A stretch of 15,889 nucleotides of DNA from Pseudomonadota bacterium (GCA_021827445.1 JAKAVW010000033.1:1-15889); one strand, 5' to 3'. Positions 7,705 to 15,032 are shown, numbered from the stretch's first letter. Notes: generated by a model not told the origin, from the letters alone. Program-made: numbers and translations.

Positions 7705-7733
7705 TGGAGTGGCGGACGCGCAACACTTATAAT
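7705..7733 (+). promoter_or_regulatory. Candidate promoter of the amino acid permease
   Basis: A perfect -10 TATAAT at 7728-7733 has TGGAGT 17 bases upstream (7705-7710), a weak -35. A separate perfect -35-like TTGACA at 7774-7779 lacks a good -10 partner. Either would give a 5' leader of over 100 bases before the ATG at 7910. Confidence 0.3.
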
Positions 7734-7909
7734 AGCCGACACTATCAGTGAAGCATTGCAATTAACCAACTGGTTGACATGAGCAAAACTCTCCTGATAG
7801 GGTGGAGACTGCGCAGCAATTGAGTGATGCACATGCAGTTGGGTGTTTCTATGACACGCACTTTCTGACTATTTCGCACTGTGATACGCATTGCATTCCA
7901 GGAAAAATA

Positions 7910-9529
7910 ATGGCACCCATAAAACCTCCGACCACAAAAAGCAAACTGCGGCGAGAAGGCTCTCTGCAAGGGGTGATATTGGCGTGCGTGGGCGCTTCAA
8001 TTGGTTCCGGGTGGCTGTTTGGACCACTGTATACGGCACAGCAAGCAGGCCCCTACGCAGTCGGTTCATGGATGATCGGCGCCTTCTCCATCCTTTTGCT
8101 GGCGCTGGTTTTTGCCGAACTTGGTCCGCTGATTCCCCGGGCGGGTGCAGTGGTTCATCTGGCCCATGTGGGCAACGGCCCGATCGTTGGTCATATGTGG
8201 AGTTGGATTCTCTTTCTCTCTTACGCCACCATCGCGCCCATCGAAGTTACGGCTATACTGACCTACGCTAATAATTACCTACCGGGATTGCTGCTGCAGC
8301 ATTCTGACCTGCTCAGCGTCAAAGGTTTCGCCGTCGCGCTAGGATTACTCGCCTTCTTTGTTGCCATCAATTTTCTGGTGGTGCGCTGGGTTTTGAAAAT
8401 CAACAATGGCGCTACCTGGTGGAAAATTTCGATTCCTGTGCTGACGATTGGGGTGTTGCTCGCCACATCGTGGCACCCAGGTAATTTCGTAGTGCATGCA
8501 CAGAATGCAACGGCTGATTTTCACGGGATGTTCGTTGCCGTGGCCACCGGCGGTGTGATTTTCAGCCTGCTGGGTTTTCGTCATGCTATCGACCTGGCTG
8601 GAGAAAGTAAAAATCCGAAACGGGATGTACCCATTGCCGTTATCGCATCTGTCTTGATTGCATCGGGAATTTATATCGCTTTACAGGTAGCTTTTATCGG
8701 TGCGATACATCCTGCCGATTTGGCGGCGGGAGGCTGGCAACACCTCCATTTTTCTGGGATCAACGGCCCCTTTGCCGCCCTTGCCGCTGCGGTGGGGGCT
8801 GGTTGGCTGGCGGTGCTTCTGTATGTCGATGCATTTGTGTCACCGGGTGGGACCGCATTGATTTATACCACCACCGCAGCCCGGGTTGCCATGGCGACCG
8901 CCGATACCGGGGCGGCACCCAAGTGGGTGGCACGCATCAATCGGCATGGGGTTCCCTGGGCCAGCCTGATTTTGCTGTACTTTGTCGGCGCGGTGTTCTT
9001 TTTTCCGTTTCCTTCCTGGCAGAAAATGGTAGGTTACATCGCTTCTATGACGGTACTGTCCTATGTCATCGGACCCATTGCACTGATTCAGTTGCGCAGG
9101 GCAATGCCTGACCTGGAACGCCCCTTTCGCTTGTGGGCGGCACCAGTTATCGCCCCCCTCACCTTCGTCGTGGCAAGCTGGATCGTGCTCTGGTCGGGTC
9201 TGAACACCCTGAATTTTATTTTCGGCACTTTGTTCGCCCTGTTAATCCTTTATGCCCTCACCGGCATCTGGCGGACAGGACGATGGTCCGCAATGGGATG
9301 GCAGTATATGTGGTGGATTATTCCCTATTTTCTGGGTTTGTGGGGAATCAGCTGGCTGAGCCCGGCAGTTCTGGGTGGAACGGGGGTGCTTGGATTTTTC
9401 CCCGGCATGGCGGCAGTGGCCATTTTGAGTCTGCTGATATTTTATGTGGCAATTCATCAGGCAGTGGCGGATAACACCATGAGGGCCTACATGCACCATT
9501 TCAGAAAGCAGGATTCCAGCGCACCATGA
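7910..9529 (+). CDS. APC-superfamily amino acid permease
   Basis: This 539-residue inner-membrane transporter has about 12-14 predicted helices. The first helix carries GASIGSGWLFGPLYTAQQAG (residues 28-47), the substrate/ion-binding break of APC transporters. The GWLFG form and the length recall the aspartate:proton symporter branch (Bacillus YveA). FSLLGFRHAIDLAGESKNP around helix 6-7 is the matching APC signature. Uptake of an amino acid, probably with protons, is inferred; the substrate cannot be read from the sequence. I start at ATG 7910 because AGGA lies 6 bases upstream and the residues before it (from GTG 7802) are unlike a transporter N-terminus. The gene is preceded by the long AT-rich region, and a small ORF overlaps its stop. 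Confidence 0.88.
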   Translation: MAPIKPPTTKSKLRREGSLQGVILACVGASIGSGWLFGPLYTAQQAGPYAVGSWMIGAFSILLLALVFAELGPLIPRAGAVVHLAHVGNGPIVGHMWSWILFLSYATIAPIEVTAILTYANNYLPGLLLQHSDLLSVKGFAVALGLLAFFVAINFLVVRWVLKINNGATWWKISIPVLTIGVLLATSWHPGNFVVHAQNATADFHGMFVAVATGGVIFSLLGFRHAIDLAGESKNPKRDVPIAVIASVLIASGIYIALQVAFIGAIHPADLAAGGWQHLHFSGINGPFAALAAAVGAGWLAVLLYVDAFVSPGGTALIYTTTAARVAMATADTGAAPKWVARINRHGVPWASLILLYFVGAVFFFPFPSWQKMVGYIASMTVLSYVIGPIALIQLRRAMPDLERPFRLWAAPVIAPLTFVVASWIVLWSGLNTLNFIFGTLFALLILYALTGIWRTGRWSAMGWQYMWWIIPYFLGLWGISWLSPAVLGGTGVLGFFPGMAAVAILSLLIFYVAIHQAVADNTMRAYMHHFRKQDSSAP

Positions 9530-9690
9530 ACAAGGCATTTTTCGCGGCTGCCGCAGATGCGGGCTTGACTCCATCTCCCACAACACATCCCAACGACTGG
9601 GTTATAACACTGGGCAGGGGAGCCGGGTATCGACAAGGCCCGCTCTATCGCTTTACTCTTGGCCTTCGTTGCCACTGGCCTGAGTGGTGA
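9526..9690 (+). CDS. Possible small ORF coupled to the permease, 54 residues
   Basis: An ATG overlaps the permease stop as ATGA and opens a 54-codon frame beginning MNKAFFAAAADAGLTPSPTT and ending GLRCHWPEW. I recognise no family, and there is no membrane segment or clear motif. The overlap would allow translational coupling, but such overlaps also occur by chance. It could be a decayed remnant of a gene between the permease and ppiB. Confidence 0.25.
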   Translation: MNKAFFAAAADAGLTPSPTTHPNDWVITLGRGAGYRQGPLYRFTLGLRCHWPEW

Positions 9691-9735
9691 ATTTTTCTAT
9701 CGGGGCGCTGGTGCCCTGAATTCTGAGGAGTGTTC

Positions 9736-10248
9736 ATGGCAAATCCGCAAGTAGTGCTGCACAGCAACAAGGGGGATATCGTCATTGATCTGGACCCCGA
9801 CAAAGCGCCTGTCACGGTCGAGAACTTTCTGCACTATGTCGATGAGGGTTTCTTTGACGGCACCATTTTTCATCGTGTGATTCCCGGATTCATGGTTCAG
9901 GGCGGCGGCTTTACCGCAGATATGCAGCAGAAATCGGTCCACGTACCGATCGCCAATGAGGCGGAGAATGGTCTGAAAAATGCGCGGGGCACCTTGGCCA
10001 TGGCGCGGACCAACGATCCCCATTCAGCCACCGCACAGTTCTTCATCAATCTGGCGGACAATGACTTTCTCAACTTCAAGGCAGCTTCCGGCTCAGGCTG
10101 GGGTTATGCCGTGTTCGGCAAAGTCGTCAGTGGGATGGATGTGGTAGACGACATCGCCAAGACCCCGACCGGTAACAAGGGCATGCACCAGGACGTTCCC
10201 AAGGAAACCATCTCCATCGACAAGGGCGAGCGTCTGCCTGCGACCTGA
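9736..10248 (+). CDS. ppiB: Peptidyl-prolyl cis-trans isomerase B (cyclophilin)
   Basis: This is a 170-residue cytoplasmic cyclophilin that speeds cis-trans isomerisation of proline peptide bonds during folding. It is close to the 164 residues of E. coli PpiB, and there is no signal peptide. The catalytic signature FHRVIPGFMVQGGG covers residues 45-58 with the key Arg at 47. AMARTNDPHSATAQFFINL (89-107) and GWGYAVFGKVVSGMDVV (121-137) complete the active-site groove. The ATG at 9736 is preceded by GAGGAG with a 5-base spacer; a GTG two codons earlier overlaps that site and is rejected. It is followed 10 bases later by lpxH, the same pairing as in E. coli, so the two genes are probably co-transcribed. 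Confidence 0.95.
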   Translation: MANPQVVLHSNKGDIVIDLDPDKAPVTVENFLHYVDEGFFDGTIFHRVIPGFMVQGGGFTADMQQKSVHVPIANEAENGLKNARGTLAMARTNDPHSATAQFFINLADNDFLNFKAASGSGWGYAVFGKVVSGMDVVDDIAKTPTGNKGMHQDVPKETISIDKGERLPAT

Positions 10249-10258
10249 GTCTATAACG

Positions 10259-11026
10259 ATGCACGGTGCAGACTTTGATAACGGCCCCGTGCTGTTTATC
10301 TCTGACCTGCATCTGAGCTCCGCACAACCCGCGCTGACCGCCCTCTTCCGCCATTTCTGCGCACACGAGGGTCGGGCTGCGCGGGCTGTTTTTATTCTGG
10401 GTGATCTGTTTGACTACTGGGTGCATCGAGATCAGGCGGTGGCGGCTCCTTATGCAGAAATCCTTGTTCTGCTCCATGATCTGCATAAGCAGGGGACAGC
10501 CGTTTATCTCATGGTCGGTAACCGGGACTTTGCCCTGGAAGCCGACTTTCTGGCACAGTTCGGAATTATCGCCCTGCCTGACCCGGCGCTGCTGCAACTG
10601 GGCAATCGGCGTATCCTGCTGACCCATGGTGACTTGCTGTGTAGCGACGATCATCGTTATCAGCACTTTCGCCGGGTAATTCGCCATCCGCTGACCCGCC
10701 TGACGCTGGGACGCCTGCCTTATGCCTGGCTCCAGCGTATCGCCCGCGGATTGCGTCGCGGCAGTAACCGGGAAGTGCGGGCCAAGGCACCAGCCATAAC
10801 CGATGCCAATCCGCAGACCATCGTCGCCGCCCTCCACGGGGATGGTGTTTTCGCGCTGGATGGTGCCACTTATGACATTTTGATTCACGGCCATACCCAT
10901 CGCCCCGTTTGGGAGCAGCATCCGGAGGGACGGCGCATGGTGCTGGGTGCCTGGGGTGCCGATGGCGCGCAAATCGGGCGCTGGGAGAACGGCCAATGGT
11001 CCTTGCAGCTACTTAGTCCACCGTAA
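10259..11026 (+). CDS. lpxH: UDP-2,3-diacylglucosamine pyrophosphatase
   Basis: This metallophosphoesterase splits UDP-2,3-diacylglucosamine into lipid X and UMP, the fourth step of lipid A synthesis, at the inner face of the inner membrane. It has 255 residues. The dimetal motifs are in order: SDLHLS (D16, H18), GDLFDYW (D49), GNRDF (N88), LTHGD (H123) and HGHTHRP (H210, H212). The LpxH-specific cap segment RRGSNREVRAKAPAITDANP lies at about 166-185. Its presence confirms a lipid-A-making Gram-negative host. The start is ATG at 10259, although the ribosome-binding site is weak, so coupling to ppiB is likely. The ATPase gene follows after 31 bases. Confidence 0.95.
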   Translation: MHGADFDNGPVLFISDLHLSSAQPALTALFRHFCAHEGRAARAVFILGDLFDYWVHRDQAVAAPYAEILVLLHDLHKQGTAVYLMVGNRDFALEADFLAQFGIIALPDPALLQLGNRRILLTHGDLLCSDDHRYQHFRRVIRHPLTRLTLGRLPYAWLQRIARGLRRGSNREVRAKAPAITDANPQTIVAALHGDGVFALDGATYDILIHGHTHRPVWEQHPEGRRMVLGAWGADGAQIGRWENGQWSLQLLSPP

Positions 11027-11057
11027 TTTCTGCTGTTGCGCGACCGGAGGGAGTAAC

Positions 11058-13535
11058 ATGGACGCCACGGAGCAGGATCCAATGTCTTGCGGCCTGAGCA
11101 GCGCTGCGGCCTCGGCGTTGCAACAACAATACGGGCTCAATCGTCTGCCCACGGCGCATGCGCCGCGCTGGTGGCAACAACTACTGGCGCAATTTTATAA
11201 TACCCTCATCGCGATTCTTCTGGCCGCCGCACTCTTATCGCTGATACTTGGACATCTGGTAGACGCCACTGTTATCGGCGTGGTGATTCTGATCAACACC
11301 ATGCTCGGTTTTGTGCAGGAGAATCGCGCGGAGAAAGCCATGCAGGCACTGCAATCCTTTCTCGCCCCGCAGGCTTTGGCCTGTCGTGATGGTGCCTGGC
11401 AGCATCTGCCCGCTGAAGCGCTGGTGCCCGGTGACTGGGTGCGGGTGGAAAATGGTGCGCGTATCAGCGCGGACATGCGGTTGCTGGAGGCGCATGCCCT
11501 ACGGGTGGACGAATCCCTGCTGACGGGGGAATCCGTCCCAGTGGACAAAACAACTTCTGGCGACACGGGTGAGCGGCTGCTGCGGGCCGGAACGCTGGTG
11601 ACTGGAGGAAATGGCGTTGGCCAGGTGACCGCCACCGGCAGCGCCACCGAAATAGGCCGTATCCATCAACTCATGGGAAATACCCCGACCATGCGCTCGC
11701 CGCTGCTGGAGCGCATCAGCCGCCTGTCACGGACCCTTGCCTTCATCGTAATTCTGCTGGCGGCTATCGCGGCAGGTATTGCCTGGTGGCGGGGCGAAAC
11801 TCTGGAATTCGCCCTGCTCGCCGCCATCAGTCTGGCGGTAGCCATTATTCCCGAGGGCTTGCCGGCAGTGATCAGTGTAACCCTGGCGCTGGGCGTGCAG
11901 CGTATGGCGCAACGCGGCACCATTGTTCGCCAGTTACCGGCGGTAGAAACCCTGGGCACCGTCACGGTGATTTGCACCGACAAAACCGGCACCCTGACGG
12001 AAAATCGTATGACCGTACAGGACCTGACCCTTGCCGATGACTCCCCTGACCTGCTGCAACGTGCCCTGCAAGTTATGATTTTATGTAATGACGCCCAACT
12101 GCACAACGATAAGGGCGGTATTGGTGACCCTCTGGAACAGGCTCTGCTCCGCTATGCGGGCACGCATGATGCGGACGTCGATACTTTGCGGATGGGATCT
12201 CCGCGGGTGGATACCCGGCCTTTCAGCCACGAGCAGCCTTTCATGGCGACGCGCCACGCCGACGGCATCGCCATTAAAGGTGCCCCGGAATGGGTACTGC
12301 AGCGCTGTCAGCGGATGGCGACCGGAAGCGGGGTGGCGGAAGTCGATCCGGCCTATTGGCACAAAGTCATTGCGGACATGGCGACTGCCGGCATGCGTAC
12401 CATTGCCCTGGCCAGCGCGGTGGATGGGCAGTGGGAGGCTTTGGACGATGGTGGCTGGACCTGGTTGGGCATTGTCGCGCTGCTGGATCCGCCGCGTGCC
12501 GCCGCACCTGCCGCCATTGCCGCCTGCCGGAACGCGGGTATCCGGGTGATTATGGTTACCGGCGATCATCCGCAGACGGCGGCCACCGTCGCCCGGCAGG
12601 TCGGCATTCTGGAGGATGGTCCGGCGGTGGTGGTCGATCATGCCCAGTGGGCCAGCGCGGATGCCCAGGAACGGCAAGCTCTGGCCCGCGACGCGGTGGT
12701 CTTCGCCAGGGTGCAGCCCGCCGATAAGCTGGAACTGGTGCAGACCCTGCAGGCCAGCGGCGAGGTGGTCGCCATGACCGGTGATGGCGTCAACGATGCA
12801 CCTGCCCTGCGCCGGGCGCAGATCGGTGTTGCCATGGGACAATCGGGGAGCGACGTGGCCCGCGAGGCCGCGGCCATGGTGCTGAGTGATGACGACTTTG
12901 CGCATATCGCCACCGCCGTGGCAGAGGGACGCCACATCTATGACAATATCCGGCGCACGGTGCTGTATATGCTGCCCACCAACTTTGCGCAGGGGTTGGT
13001 CATTTTTTTCGCGGTGCTATCGGGCATGGTCCTGCCCATTACCCCGTTGCAAATTCTGTGGGTAAACACCATTACCGCCAGTACCCTGGCATTGGTTTTT
13101 GCATTCATGGGGGCGGATAAAGACGTGATGAGGCGCACACCGCGTCCAACCCGGGAGGCGCTCATACCGGGACCGCTGTGGTGGCGTATTGCCGGGTTGA
13201 GTACCTTTCTGGTGGTAACCGTCTTTGTGGTTTTTTTTGGCGACGCGACCCTGCACAGCGACGCCCATGCGCATACTCTGGCGGTGAACACCCTGATGGC
13301 CATGGAGGCTGGGATTCTGCTGGCCATGTACGGGCGCTGGCGTGGTGATCGCGGCGATATCGCCTTGACTGTAGCGATATTGGCCGCGCTGATTGCGCAG
13401 GGGCTTTTCGCCTGGCTACCCTTTTTTCAGCAGGTCTTTGCGACGGCAGCTATGAGTGGCGCAGACTTGGGGATCGTAGCCTTCTGCGCGGTGTTGGCAT
13501 GGCTGATCGGCGGGTTGCTAGGGCTCCGCAGATAG
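11058..13535 (+). CDS. P2-like cation-transporting P-type ATPase
   Basis: This 825-residue inner-membrane pump has the full P-type layout. It has a cation-ATPase N-terminal domain (CGLSSAAASALQQQYGLN) and an actuator motif LLTGESVPV. The phosphorylation motif is CTDKTGTLTENRM with D308, the nucleotide domain carries KGAPEWVL, and the hinge has MVTGDHPQTA and MTGDGVNDAPALR. About ten helices are predicted. Helix 4 has PEGLP (E266), as in Ca2+-type pumps. Helix 5, however, has N642-F-A-Q645 where SERCA has N768-V-G-E771. Helix 6 has N670-T-I-T673-A674 where SERCA has an Asp (D800). Two acidic ligands are therefore absent, and Ca2+ specificity is doubtful. The start is ATG with GGAGGGAG upstream. 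It lies 31 bases after lpxH, probably in the same transcript. Confidence 0.92.
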   Translation: MDATEQDPMSCGLSSAAASALQQQYGLNRLPTAHAPRWWQQLLAQFYNTLIAILLAAALLSLILGHLVDATVIGVVILINTMLGFVQENRAEKAMQALQSFLAPQALACRDGAWQHLPAEALVPGDWVRVENGARISADMRLLEAHALRVDESLLTGESVPVDKTTSGDTGERLLRAGTLVTGGNGVGQVTATGSATEIGRIHQLMGNTPTMRSPLLERISRLSRTLAFIVILLAAIAAGIAWWRGETLEFALLAAISLAVAIIPEGLPAVISVTLALGVQRMAQRGTIVRQLPAVETLGTVTVICTDKTGTLTENRMTVQDLTLADDSPDLLQRALQVMILCNDAQLHNDKGGIGDPLEQALLRYAGTHDADVDTLRMGSPRVDTRPFSHEQPFMATRHADGIAIKGAPEWVLQRCQRMATGSGVAEVDPAYWHKVIADMATAGMRTIALASAVDGQWEALDDGGWTWLGIVALLDPPRAAAPAAIAACRNAGIRVIMVTGDHPQTAATVARQVGILEDGPAVVVDHAQWASADAQERQALARDAVVFARVQPADKLELVQTLQASGEVVAMTGDGVNDAPALRRAQIGVAMGQSGSDVAREAAAMVLSDDDFAHIATAVAEGRHIYDNIRRTVLYMLPTNFAQGLVIFFAVLSGMVLPITPLQILWVNTITASTLALVFAFMGADKDVMRRTPRPTREALIPGPLWWRIAGLSTFLVVTVFVVFFGDATLHSDAHAHTLAVNTLMAMEAGILLAMYGRWRGDRGDIALTVAILAALIAQGLFAWLPFFQQVFATAAMSGADLGIVAFCAVLAWLIGGLLGLRR

Positions 13536-13563
13536 TCTGAAACGCATCACTACGCCGTGTTCA

Positions 13564-13572
13564 TGCTAGAAT
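13564..13572 (+). promoter_or_regulatory. Candidate extended -10 promoter of the ArfA-like ORF
   Basis: TGC followed by TAGAAT (13567-13572) fits the extended -10 form TGnTATAAT with one mismatch. It lies 38 bases before the ATG at 13611, in the 75-bp gap after the ATPase stop. No convincing -35 is seen. It would let the small gene be expressed apart from the ATPase. Confidence 0.4.
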
Positions 13573-13610
13573 AGTCCGTTGTAATCATCACCTATGAAGG
13601 AGTTCTGGAA

Positions 13611-13817
13611 ATGAAAAAGGAGACCATTCGCATTGTCCCCAAGCGCTTCAAACCGCGTATGGGCGTGCAACCGACGCGAGTAGAAAGAAACCGCACCCTA
13701 TACAGCCGCAAGACCAAGCATCGTGGCCACGCTGGTCAGGAGGGAGATTCCCATGCCGTGACAATGTTAACTCGTCATCAGGGCATGGGGGTTTTCGCTG
13801 CCGCACGGATTGATTAG
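13611..13817 (+). CDS. Short basic ORF, candidate ArfA-like ribosome-rescue factor
   Basis: The 68-residue ORF has a strong start (AAGGAG 8 bases before ATG) and its own candidate promoter. Residues 1-40 are very basic. TRVERNRTLYSRKTKHRGH at about 22-40 parallels the conserved stretch of E. coli ArfA, QRVEKNKKGKGSYMRKGKH, with a shared RVE-x-N-basic start and Y-x-RK-x-KH end. The KGKG piece is missing. ArfA enters ribosomes stalled on non-stop mRNA and recruits release factor 2 when tmRNA fails. E. coli arfA is itself made from a non-stop message, because a hairpin in its coding region is cut. A comparable long hairpin lies here at codons 45-62, so a product of about 45-50 residues is predicted. 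This is an inference from short similarity plus RNA structure; an unrelated basic protein is possible. Confidence 0.55.
   Translation: MKKETIRIVPKRFKPRMGVQPTRVERNRTLYSRKTKHRGHAGQEGDSHAVTMLTRHQGMGVFAAARID
13743..13796 (+). other. Long RNA hairpin inside the ArfA-like reading frame
   Basis: CCCATGCC (13750-13757) pairs perfectly with GGCATGGG (13782-13789). Outward, seven more pairs, four of them G-U, extend the stem to 13743 and 13796. Inward, after one G-G mismatch, TGA pairs with TCA (13759-13761 with 13778-13780). The result is a nearly continuous stem of about 18 pairs, ending beside TTTT. It lies before the stop codon at 13815. It could be an RNase III substrate or a weak intrinsic terminator; either would leave mRNA without a stop codon. 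Confidence 0.6.
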
Positions 13818-13824
13818 TTCCGGT

Positions 13825-14652
13825 ATGGCTACGTCTCTGAAACCGCAGCCCGTTGAAGCGGGGTGGATTGCCCGCTGGTGGCGCGACTCTCTCCTTTTAC
13901 TGCGTGGTGCTCCCGGTGCTTTCGCCATGCTATATCTGGTGTTGCTGCTGTTGAACGTAGCCTGGCAACCGCTGATTTTGAGTATCCCCATCGCCTGTGG
14001 GGTTATGGCCATTATTTTTGCGGTAGCCATGGCAGTACACCAGGGCAGCACGCAGATCATGGATGTCGGGCGCAGTATCCGCGATGTGCCCTGGTGGCCC
14101 CTGTTCCGTCTGGTCCTGGAAATCGCCTTGCTGGTGGCAGCATTGCTGATGTTGATGCTGCTCGTTCGTCATTATCTGGCGGGTATTCTGAGCCACGATC
14201 ATATTTCCTCTGCCGCCACCCTGCATAATTTGCGCTCGCCGGGGTGGCAAAACCTTCCCGAATGGCTGCGGTCCCTGATCACAAACGGGCTGGGTACGGC
14301 ACAAACGATGTTGGGTAATACCTTTCTGCTGCTTTCCGTGGGAGTCATCGTGGCCGGGATCACCACCCGAGGTTATCTGGCCCTGCTCGCCGGTTTTCAG
14401 GCGGTGCTGGTGAACGTGCGGGTCTGGCTGGGTTTTTTGCTGGCCAGTCTGTTATTACAGGGCGGCATCACTTTTTTGTCAGCGCGTTTACACACTTTTG
14501 GGGCCGCCTTGCTGGTGTCTATTCTGAGTGTCGCCCTGCTCTTGCTGGTGGGACTGTACGGCTGGTGTTTTGTGCGTGAAGCCTTCGGGTTGCCCGGCGC
14601 GCAGATGGCTAAGCGCGTGGTGGTTACCGTGCGCCGGCTTGCGGGGGCGTAG
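13825..14652 (+). CDS. Multi-pass membrane protein of unknown function
   Basis: This 275-residue integral membrane protein has about six or seven hydrophobic segments: near 31-47, 50-71, 92-116, 165-185, 186-220 and 227-252. A periplasmic or cytoplasmic loop lies at about 117-160. The opening GWIARWWRDSLLLLRGAP and the GRSIRDVPWWPLFRLVLE loop loosely recall the BPSS1780-type membrane family, which has no known function. I would not name it on that basis. I start at ATG 13825, 7 bases after the stop of the ArfA-like ORF. A TTG at 13810 is possible. Neither start has a good ribosome-binding site, so translation may depend on ribosomes finishing the upstream frame. A short hairpin GAGGAG-AAC-CTCCTC (14662-14676) follows the stop without a T-tract. 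Confidence 0.7.
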   Translation: MATSLKPQPVEAGWIARWWRDSLLLLRGAPGAFAMLYLVLLLLNVAWQPLILSIPIACGVMAIIFAVAMAVHQGSTQIMDVGRSIRDVPWWPLFRLVLEIALLVAALLMLMLLVRHYLAGILSHDHISSAATLHNLRSPGWQNLPEWLRSLITNGLGTAQTMLGNTFLLLSVGVIVAGITTRGYLALLAGFQAVLVNVRVWLGFLLASLLLQGGITFLSARLHTFGAALLVSILSVALLLLVGLYGWCFVREAFGLPGAQMAKRVVVTVRRLAGA

Positions 14653-14768
14653 GGATTTGCAGAGGAGAACCTCCTCACTTGCGACGGAAAACCAGGCCGA
14701 TGTATCAAGTGTGCGTCAAATCAACGCGTTGCAAGTAGAACGATTTCCAAGCTAATACTGCGGAGTTT

Positions 14769-14777
14769 TGTTATAAT
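14769..14777 (+). promoter_or_regulatory. Extended -10 promoter upstream of the tRNA-like sequence
   Basis: TGT followed by a perfect TATAAT (14772-14777) is an extended -10 element (TGnTATAAT). No good -35 is seen at 16-18 bases. Transcription would start near 14784. The transcript would run through the leader repeats and the tRNA-Leu-like sequence into the hemerythrin gene, with a leader of about 250 bases. Confidence 0.5.
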
Positions 14778-14815
14778 CCAGCCTCGGTATTGCGTCGCGA
14801 CCCTCTGTCAGATCG

Positions 14816-14868
14816 TGCATCGCAGCGTGATGTAGTAATGATGCAGCATGAACGAGAATTGCATCGCA
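14816..14868 (+). repeat. Leader repeats able to form alternative hairpins
   Basis: TGCATCGCA occurs at 14816-14824 and again at 14860-14868. Between them GATGCA (14840-14845) is complementary to the TGCATC of both copies. It can therefore pair with either one but not with both, as in an attenuator. A 17-codon frame (ATG 14838 to TAA 14891) overlaps but lacks a clear ribosome-binding site. Confidence 0.35.
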
Positions 14869-14952
14869 TGGCGTTAATACGAAAAGGCTAACAAATGGAC
14901 TTAAAATCCCTCGGTGCATGCCGAGCCGCTTCGAATACGGCCCTGGGCACCA
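14866..14952 (+). pseudogene. Degenerate tRNA-Leu(UAA)-like sequence
   Basis: The 3' half reads as tRNA-Leu. The anticodon loop CTTAAAA (anticodon TAA, 14902-14904) is followed by stem TCCCT. A long variable arm has stem CGG/CCG, and the T-loop is TTCGAAT (14930-14936). The 3' acceptor strand CCTGGGC is followed by ACCA. The total of 87 bases suits a leucine tRNA. Defects are a T-C mismatch in the anticodon stem (14896/14910), a C-A pair instead of the invariant G53-C61 (14929/14937), and no D-arm in the proper register. The 5' acceptor GCATGGC makes only three Watson-Crick and two wobble pairs. It is most likely a pseudo-tRNA or the remnant of an integration site; a working divergent tRNA is unlikely. 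Confidence 0.55.
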
Positions 14953-15032
14953 ATACAACCACTTAAGCACATTCATATTTGATCCTTTGGCTCTCTGTTC
15001 CGGAGACAGATTTCATTCAAGGACTCTATATC

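Larger units (their letters stand above)
7327..7909. other. 583-bp AT-rich divergent intergenic region
   Basis: No gene with a ribosome-binding site or recognisable product is seen. The stretch is clearly more AT-rich than the flanking genes, above all at 7550-7700. It includes an eight-T run near 7450 and the direct repeat at 7638-7659. Reading frames of both neighbours run into it (to 7554 on the minus strand and from GTG 7802 on the plus strand), but neither extension looks like protein. It probably carries the promoters of the DUF4168 and permease genes. Confidence 0.5.

Noticed and set aside
10127..10996. 289-codon minus-strand frame
   Set aside because: It is antisense to ppiB and lpxH, both of which carry full motifs.
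12081..12935. 284-codon minus-strand frame
   Set aside because: It is antisense to the P-type ATPase and lacks family features.
14662..14676. Perfect hairpin GAGGAG-AAC-CTCCTC after the membrane protein gene
   Set aside because: It has no T-tract, so I do not call it an intrinsic terminator.
14910..14925. GGTGCATGCCGAG, resembling a piece near the 5' end of E. coli tmRNA
   Set aside because: The surrounding anticodon loop, T-loop and ACCA fit a leucine tRNA variable arm better, and no tag frame or other tmRNA part is present.
14752..14976. 74-codon minus-strand frame
   Set aside because: It is antisense to the tRNA-like leader, with no ribosome-binding site or motif.
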